The notes beneath the pieces were generated by a model. The model worked only from the letters and a program-made list of their open reading frames with translations. It had not been told where the DNA came from and searched no databases. Below are positions 5,901 through 10,012 of a stretch of 10,012 bases of DNA, in pieces. This DNA comes from Psychrobacter sp. (lineage in GTDB: Bacteria > Pseudomonadota > Gammaproteobacteria > Pseudomonadales > Moraxellaceae): NCBI RefSeq assembly GCF_030454045.1, contig NZ_JAKDJE010000094.1, positions 1 to 10,012 on the forward strand, given 5' to 3'. Each line of letters starts with the position of its first letter. Position 1 is the first letter of the stretch. A program made the translations under genes and the position numbers.

Positions 5901-6319
5901 TGCTCATCATTTATGCGTGCTTGTAGGCTTAATACTTGATATTTTGTGTCTTTCAATAGCTCAGGATCAACGGTTTCGATGATTTCACTGTCATCGGTGA
6001 AAAGACTGGTAATTCCATCAATAGTTTTTTTGTAGATGCTTCTACCTGCAAGCATTTCTTGGCGCTGCTCTTGATAGTTTGCTTGTTCCAGTTGGTACTT
6101 AGCAGTTAAGTTGACCAGTTTGTCATAAGCATCATTACCGACAAGGCTTTGCTTGGCTTCAAGCTCAGCTTTGATTTTGTCGTTGGCAGCCGCGGCTTGT
6201 GCTGGTAAGGTGATGACATTGAGCATCCCTGCGGTACATAGGATGCTCAATGCTTTGGTCAGCTTAGTTGCTTGAGTGAATGCTGGGTCTTGCGGATTTG
6301 GTTTAAAAAAAAGCGTCAT
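2957..6319 (-). CDS. Exported transglutaminase-fold protein with variable hydrophobic C-terminal tip (putative polymorphic toxin)
   Basis: A 1120-residue protein. Residues 1-42 are a Sec signal peptide with a long N-region and a likely cleavage after LPAQA. Residues about 45-220 are helical and Gln-rich, probably coiled coil. A transglutaminase-like core follows at about 334-475: IYKWVHDNIQYLPTYG, then GNSFDTASLLIALLRA with IPARYVYG, then HVWVEA and WIPLDASY. The catalytic His443 and Asp470 are present, but Ser371 sits where Cys is expected. Further on come a conserved middle with another coiled coil at about 720-745, and a Gly-rich hinge (DPESGAGAYMIGGG) near 945-966. The final ~155 residues differ in composition. 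They hold a hydrophobic stretch at 1043-1088 able to form two membrane helices, like the hairpin of pore-forming colicins. GAGG lies upstream of the ATG at 6319. Downstream, the immunity-like gene overlaps it. Export is firm; toxicity is inferred. Confidence 0.85.
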   Translation of the reverse strand: MTLFFKPNPQDPAFTQATKLTKALSILCTAGMLNVITLPAQAAAANDKIKAELEAKQSLVGNDAYDKLVNLTAKYQLEQANYQEQRQEMLAGRSIYKKTIDGITSLFTDDSEIIETVDPELLKDTKYQVLSLQARINDEQKNLIAQLSAQTKHMQQGNFDKQDFIDQRDLINEINARHQTLNGLFKQLSASTTESQSLDAISAINTQIQEWQPKQQQTDVENLPWGMPDSDVRKPIVSEADSAVLRKANYNAERQPYSAVHQWRDTEYRFGQMLLGQTAINTDFNKVAGLAGQTDAGNWTVLNALPAQVQPADLTQTPDIQITQAIIDKAAELNNNPAEIYKWVHDNIQYLPTYGSIQGSDYTLQTKRGNSFDTASLLIALLRASDIPARYVYGTVDIPAKQAMDWVGGVSNISAAQNLLGQGGVPNVALTNGSVATHLRMEHVWVEANINAISGGAANNDTQTQWIPLDASYKSYTRTEGIDLAKAVPFDAEALIAQAKDGALIDESTGSVQNLNQGAVNQAIEDYQAQVQNYIEQNHSDATVGDILGTSTIKPYNSSMLSPVLPYQVRTVISDYQELPDSIRHYFTMVLYENVGRYGGYAGLSSPALDFKIATVQLQGKPLALSFKPASQADEDKLLSYLPKDENGTLPSRLPTSITMTPEITLNGEVLVTGSNYKLGDSISGKMNITSPGRSSNGGTDKEIIAGEYHAIGYDLQGLSQQQLENTKSTLEAAKEKLEKFEQTENQAALDGLTKHDLTGAVLQAGVQSYYAVNDTQDIIVQKQAGIVQYPFLTYGTFSTNLTPEYRYGLPLAVKMGGVVMDIDKILHTKVEVNNDREKLTAYNLSRGPSYSLNENLVPEQLFDNPETQEKEADGISATKALSLAAQQGQTIYTITKANYAEILPKLNHSDVVMTDIRNGVNAGKIVTVHDTQITLNGWSGTGYTILDPESGAGAYMIGGGLDGGFTDVDDLRNGLLFISTLLLSTSDFFTNIDGTVKSKWYISETLKQKSKLGRWSARAGVLGAVVANIIVAADSDLSLSSKVGQIVINTLSFGAISALVPLLATGFLGFALLMLATVAISYLASYINSNFFAYRNNSRKMKFKIDYSDSNYVRNISFV

Positions 6320-6326
6320 GGTCGTG

Positions 6327-6330
6327 CCTC
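6327..6330 (-). promoter_or_regulatory. Ribosome binding site of the transglutaminase-like gene
   Basis: GAGG (within CTGAGG) on the minus strand with seven bases before the ATG at 6319. It supports this start, which also gives a complete signal peptide. The 64-base gap to the upstream stop at 6384 shows no terminator, so the two large genes are probably cotranscribed. Confidence 0.6.
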
Positions 6331-6383
6331 AGGTACGTTTACGGTCATAGTAGTTAGATTTGGTTACCACATTTGTTATTGGC

Positions 6384-9300
6384 TTAGACGTGCGGATCAT
6401 ACTGATTCCGAGAAAGGTACAGTTCTATCTGCAGCGCTCTTAAAAGCTCATCTAACTCATAACGCAGCTGTTCAAGTTCGCTTGAAGTATCGTCTTCTTG
6501 CAGTCTCGATAGGGTTTCACCAAGACGAGCGGCTTCATACACAGCTAAATGATGCAATCCTAATTTATGATGCTTATAAACGAGACCTAACTGAGCTTTG
6601 GCATGTATCTTGAGTTTTCCATTTCGGCTCCACAATGACCACTGGTGAATCGTGTCATGCAATATTTGGATTCTTGACTCAATATCTCGCACTAGATAGC
6701 GTGTTTCAAACTCCTCTAGTAGTACGGAGTTGTTACTACCGTTAGTAACGTCTGAGACCGTTAATCGTACGGGATGAGTTCCCAAATTTTGTGGCAATCG
6801 TATAGTCAGTACATCATGAATAGACTGTCCAGCTGTGACAGTAATCTGATAATTGACGGTGTCACTGTCCTTAACAAGGTCATCCATCCCACCGTTATAT
6901 CCCAACCATTGACTGCCTGCTGGCAAATCTAATTTCACAAGAATGTGCCTATCTTTATTGCTAGTATTCTCTATATCTACAGGCAGACGTACCACTTCAT
7001 TTGGCACATAGTCAGTTTTGACAATTTGGCGGCGTGAGTTTAGTAATTGCGTTAAGACATTGTCCCAATGAAGCTCTTGGGCGTTGGTAGTGCTATTACT
7101 GTTGGGATAAGGTGAAATCTCTGCTGAAGTAGCCAAATCCAAACTACCAATCACATCAAAATTGGTCGCTATTGGTGTTCCATTACCATAGCGTTGACCC
7201 ACAATTGCAGGATAGTCTGTACTTTGGTAGTGATGCTTGTTTCCTTTTTTATTGTGCCCGCCGCTATAGTCATTACTCACCGTAGCCCAAACCTCAGCTT
7301 TATTTGGATCAATGAGGGTTAAATGCTGTGCCCAGCTTCCATGGTGTGCTTTAGGACGACCAGTCATTCGAAGCGCAGTATTAGCAATCATGTCATCAGT
7401 TGGCGCTGTAACAAATTGATCAGAAAACGCTAAAGTATCTGAGTTTAGACGCAAAGCACCTCGACGTTTTACCCCTGCTAAGCTATAGAGATTTTGATCA
7501 ACAGAACCGTTCATTGCACTGTCTATGAGTAGGTTGTCACCACTATATGCCAGTTCAACAAGCTCTCTTCTTGTATAGGGATGTAATGGCTTAACCGCCC
7601 CCAACAACCAGTATTGAGCATATTTACCGCTCTGCATTTCATTAGCGAATTTTTCTGGACGCGATACCAGCTTATAGGGTACATCTAGGCGTTTTAGATA
7701 ACGCTCTAACACTGATGCGCGTTGTTCAAAGCAATCTTGCTTGTGGTTGCCATGACTAAATTTATAACTATAGACATTCCAACCCGGTACACAGTTATAG
7801 TAGACCAATAACGTATTATCGATATTATCATTGTCGCCTATGGTGACATTGATAGGAGGCTCAGTTAATAAAACCTGAGATTGTGCCAAACCTTTTTGAC
7901 CTTGAGCAAACTCTGCAAGCAAGACAGCTGTGATACGCTCTCCATCGACGCCAGCACTTATCCAAGGCGACACACCTGATAACGTACCAGAAGCATCAAT
8001 ACTGGTTGACGATAATGTAAGTGTTTGGAAAAGCTCTAAGCTGTCACCTCTAAATAGCGCTATCGATAATGGCAAATCATTTAGCGGCTCATCGCTCGAG
8101 TTATCAATCGACCATTGCCAATTAACGGTTTCACCGACAGTTATCTCAGATGTACCCGCTAACGTACCTGCCACACCAAAACCTGTCTGCGCAGCTGATA
8201 GCACAGTGAATGATTGTGTCAGTGCTTGATTCGCTTGAGTCCCATCAGCTGCTATCGCTGTACTGGTAACGGTATAGCTACCCGTTATAGCATCGGCAAG
8301 AGGTACATTAAAATACTGGTCTTTGATGGCATTTGGTGCGAGCTCATTATAGCTATAATCTTGCGACCATATATTCTGACCGTTAGGGTCAGTGACCGTT
8401 AAAGTGACATCACGTTGGCCTGCCATCGCATTACTGGCGGTGTTAATGACACGCGAGTGAATTTGTACCATATCTGTTGGTAGGTATTGTGTTTTATCGA
8501 CATACAACTGGCTATTTGTTTGAGCGGAGAGCGCACCATCAGCGACGATAGCGAAGGCTCTATCCAGTTCAGCGACGACTTTATCCTGATGAATCAGCTC
8601 GATATGGGCGGTATAATTGCCTATTGGTGTCTGACCCGTTTGCCATGTGTTTAGCACGTTGGCGCTATTAACCGGAGGATTGCCAATGTTGGTAAGGGCA
8701 ACACTCAAGTCAGTGGTAGTATCAGCAAATCGCTCAATGACATTTCCTGCACTATCAATAATACTGACGCGAACGCTTGGTGATGTAGGAAAGCTGCCTA
8801 AGTTGGTTGGCGTTGCCATGATAGTAACGATATCATTGGCTGTATAAGAGGTTTTATCAACATTGCCTGCTAGACTAAATGCAGTGAACTCACCAGTGAC
8901 AGCGATGCGCGCGATATTGTTGCTGCGGGTATATTCTTGGACAACACCTTGACGGCTAATAGGGTCTGTAGGATCAGTGGGGTTAGGGATACCTGTGGCA
9001 CTATCAACACCAGCGCCTGCGTCATTAGCAATGACAATCAGCTCACCAAAATCAGCAAGACTACCATTAGCAGAAGTATAATCAATACTCAGATCAACAT
9101 AGTCACCACCATCCAGTGTATCAGTCAACGTGACTTTACCTATCAGCTCAGCTTGAGTCGCGTCTACACCTTTAGCCAGTCGGTAGAAACTAACCGGTGT
9201 ACCTTTGGCGACAGGCTTGCCTCCAGCATTACCAATACGAGCAGTAAAGCGACTGGGCGCAGAATTGCCTTTGTCATGGATTTGAATGTATGAAGCAGTT

Positions 9301-9884
9301 AAATCAGAGGCGGCGGTGACATTGACACCAGGGATTAAGTTGGCGCGATAGGTATTGTGCACCTCCCAACTGTTGGGTTCATTCTTAGGAATGGATAGGT
9401 TATCATTGATGTTGGTGACATGGTAGCTGTACTGGTTCCAAATATTACGTGTGTTCGCCCAGTCTTTGTTTTTACTGGAGATCATGCGTATGCCAGCGGT
9501 GCGTCCAGCTCTTCCTGTAGTATTGTTAGATACGAATAAAACATCTGCATGACCATCTGCATCTGCATCTGCATCAACGACTATGGGTGCTTCATGGGCA
9601 GTATGTGAAGAGTTTGGTGTCTGATAGATAACACTACCAGTTTGTGCATCATAAATTCTAAAATAATCTTCGTCAGCGTATACAACTTCAGATTTCCCAT
9701 CATTATTAAAGTCAAAAATGCTTGAACCCGTTACATTAGATGAGCGATCTTGCGTAGGTGATGACCAGATAATACTGCCATCATTCCGCATAACAGTATA
9801 GGCAGCAGCACCAGCCACACCCATATCTGCAATGCCGTCACCATCAAAATCTGCTAACGTTGGTACACTGACCCCTGCCGTCAA
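6384..9884 (-). CDS. FG-GAP/VCBS-repeat surface protein, 5' end removed by an IS element
   Basis: The remaining 1166 residues of a longer protein. Residues 1-115 hold FG-GAP units with calcium loops (DFDGDGIAD, DFNNDGKSE, DADADADGHAD). A segment WNQYSYHVTNIND then leads to a CARDB-like region at about 195-325. Beta-sandwich modules follow, three with a matching opening: VDKTSYTANDIV near 340, VDKTQYLPTDMV near 463 and VKTDYVPNEVV near 954. Residues about 690-815 resemble a Rossmann/amidotransferase-like fold (NTLLVYYNCVPGW, YWLLGA, GDNLLIDSAMNG). The C-terminus is helical with a probable coiled coil at about 1128-1160. The codon at 9884 is TTG without a ribosome binding site. The frame runs back to the stop of an IS3 orfB at 9915-9917, and the FG-GAP region starts abruptly, so the true start and signal peptide lie beyond the IS. 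It is probably a secreted or surface protein, now disrupted. Confidence 0.8.
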   Translation of the reverse strand: MTAGVSVPTLADFDGDGIADMGVAGAAAYTVMRNDGSIIWSSPTQDRSSNVTGSSIFDFNNDGKSEVVYADEDYFRIYDAQTGSVIYQTPNSSHTAHEAPIVVDADADADGHADVLFVSNNTTGRAGRTAGIRMISSKNKDWANTRNIWNQYSYHVTNINDNLSIPKNEPNSWEVHNTYRANLIPGVNVTAASDLTASYIQIHDKGNSAPSRFTARIGNAGGKPVAKGTPVSFYRLAKGVDATQAELIGKVTLTDTLDGGDYVDLSIDYTSANGSLADFGELIVIANDAGAGVDSATGIPNPTDPTDPISRQGVVQEYTRSNNIARIAVTGEFTAFSLAGNVDKTSYTANDIVTIMATPTNLGSFPTSPSVRVSIIDSAGNVIERFADTTTDLSVALTNIGNPPVNSANVLNTWQTGQTPIGNYTAHIELIHQDKVVAELDRAFAIVADGALSAQTNSQLYVDKTQYLPTDMVQIHSRVINTASNAMAGQRDVTLTVTDPNGQNIWSQDYSYNELAPNAIKDQYFNVPLADAITGSYTVTSTAIAADGTQANQALTQSFTVLSAAQTGFGVAGTLAGTSEITVGETVNWQWSIDNSSDEPLNDLPLSIALFRGDSLELFQTLTLSSTSIDASGTLSGVSPWISAGVDGERITAVLLAEFAQGQKGLAQSQVLLTEPPINVTIGDNDNIDNTLLVYYNCVPGWNVYSYKFSHGNHKQDCFEQRASVLERYLKRLDVPYKLVSRPEKFANEMQSGKYAQYWLLGAVKPLHPYTRRELVELAYSGDNLLIDSAMNGSVDQNLYSLAGVKRRGALRLNSDTLAFSDQFVTAPTDDMIANTALRMTGRPKAHHGSWAQHLTLIDPNKAEVWATVSNDYSGGHNKKGNKHHYQSTDYPAIVGQRYGNGTPIATNFDVIGSLDLATSAEISPYPNSNSTTNAQELHWDNVLTQLLNSRRQIVKTDYVPNEVVRLPVDIENTSNKDRHILVKLDLPAGSQWLGYNGGMDDLVKDSDTVNYQITVTAGQSIHDVLTIRLPQNLGTHPVRLTVSDVTNGSNNSVLLEEFETRYLVRDIESRIQILHDTIHQWSLWSRNGKLKIHAKAQLGLVYKHHKLGLHHLAVYEAARLGETLSRLQEDDTSSELEQLRYELDELLRALQIELYLSRNQYDPHV
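9553..9578 (-). repeat. Hexanucleotide repeat in a calcium-loop codon stretch
   Basis: The plus-strand unit ATCTGC occurs three times in a row from 9554, followed by the variant ATCAAC. It encodes alternating Asp-Ala in VDADADADGHAD, two residues or more longer than the usual DxDxDGxxD loop. The unit of six bases keeps frame, so slippage changes loop length without breaking the gene. Confidence 0.6.
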
Positions 9885-9889
9885 TCCCG

Positions 9890-10012
9890 TAGACTTAAAC
9901 TTGGGAGATTTTAATTACGCAGCCTGACGATAATAATCAAACCACACCTGTCTTGGTGATTGATAGCCCAAACCCTTTTGAATCCTCGTCTGATTGTAGT
10001 ACAGCTCGATAT
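9890..10012 (-). mobile_element. IS3-family insertion sequence, 3' end only (continues past the window)
   Basis: The end of a second IS element, unrelated to the one at 484-1671, with its transposase reading leftward. The probable outer edge is near 9890, where TAGACTTAAACTTGGGAG begins. The FG-GAP protein sense (TGLTAGVSVPTL) resumes just left of it, and the orfB stop lies 25 bases inside. The exact tip and any target duplication cannot be seen because the other end is outside the window. Confidence 0.75.
9915..10012 (-). CDS. IS3-family transposase OrfB, C-terminal 31 residues (partial)
   Basis: The last 31 codons before TAA at 9915. The sequence IELYYNQTRIQKGLGYQSP followed by RQVWFDYY is the characteristic C-terminal end of IS3-family OrfB proteins, just after the rve core. 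The catalytic residues lie outside the window, so activity cannot be judged. The stop codon is in the same frame as the FG-GAP gene that follows, which is why that frame appears to extend to this point. Confidence 0.85.
   Translation of the reverse strand, partial: IELYYNQTRIQKGLGYQSPRQVWFDYYRQAA

Noticed and set aside
6272..6613. 113-codon plus-strand frame over the junction of the two large genes
   Set aside because: Antisense to the end of one gene, the spacer and the signal peptide of the next; no start signal.
7930..9293. Several plus-strand frames of 60-120 codons opposite the FG-GAP gene
   Set aside because: They mirror the codon pattern of the long minus-strand gene and show no domain or start signal.

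Overview
The window looks like an accessory region of a gamma-proteobacterial genome of the Moraxellaceae, most likely Psychrobacter or a close relative. This rests on protein character, moderate-to-low G+C and the style of the IS3 elements, and it is inference. Almost everything except one insertion sequence is on the minus strand, so the biology reads right to left.

Right edge (9890-10012): the end of an IS3-family element that runs out of the window and has cut into the 5' part of a large gene. From 9884 down to 6384 lies the remaining 3' part of that gene, a FG-GAP/VCBS calcium-loop surface protein with several beta-sandwich modules, an amidotransferase-like segment and a helical C-terminus. 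After 64 bases comes a 1120-residue exported protein (6319-2957). It has a transglutaminase fold whose nucleophile position holds Ser371 instead of Cys, then a long conserved middle, then a short low-G+C C-terminal tail with a strongly hydrophobic helical hairpin. Its last 38 bases overlap the start of a 153-residue protein with terminal membrane segments (2994-2533). I read this as a polymorphic toxin (carrier plus pore-former-like tip) with a membrane immunity protein, possibly displayed or exported with the FG-GAP protein.

Middle (1672-2532), without an intact gene: a decayed minus-strand copy of part of the transglutaminase-like gene (about 2150-2450, several stops and a frameshift), a 32-codon ORF with a good ribosome binding site, a cluster of AT-rich palindromes (1978-2071), and a 47-base 3' fragment of tRNA-Asp with its own rho-independent terminator (1721-1829). 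The tRNA fragment is what an integrated element leaves at its distal attachment site.

Left part (1-1671): an apparently intact IS3-family element (484-1671, plus strand, orfA/orfB with an AAAAAAG slippery site) separates the tRNA region from a 135-codon reading frame (441-34). That frame looks like the displaced tail of another toxin protein. The whole window therefore resembles a toxin locus with one full-length gene, its immunity gene, and worn fragments of other copies downstream, rearranged by two IS elements and bounded by an old tRNA integration site.
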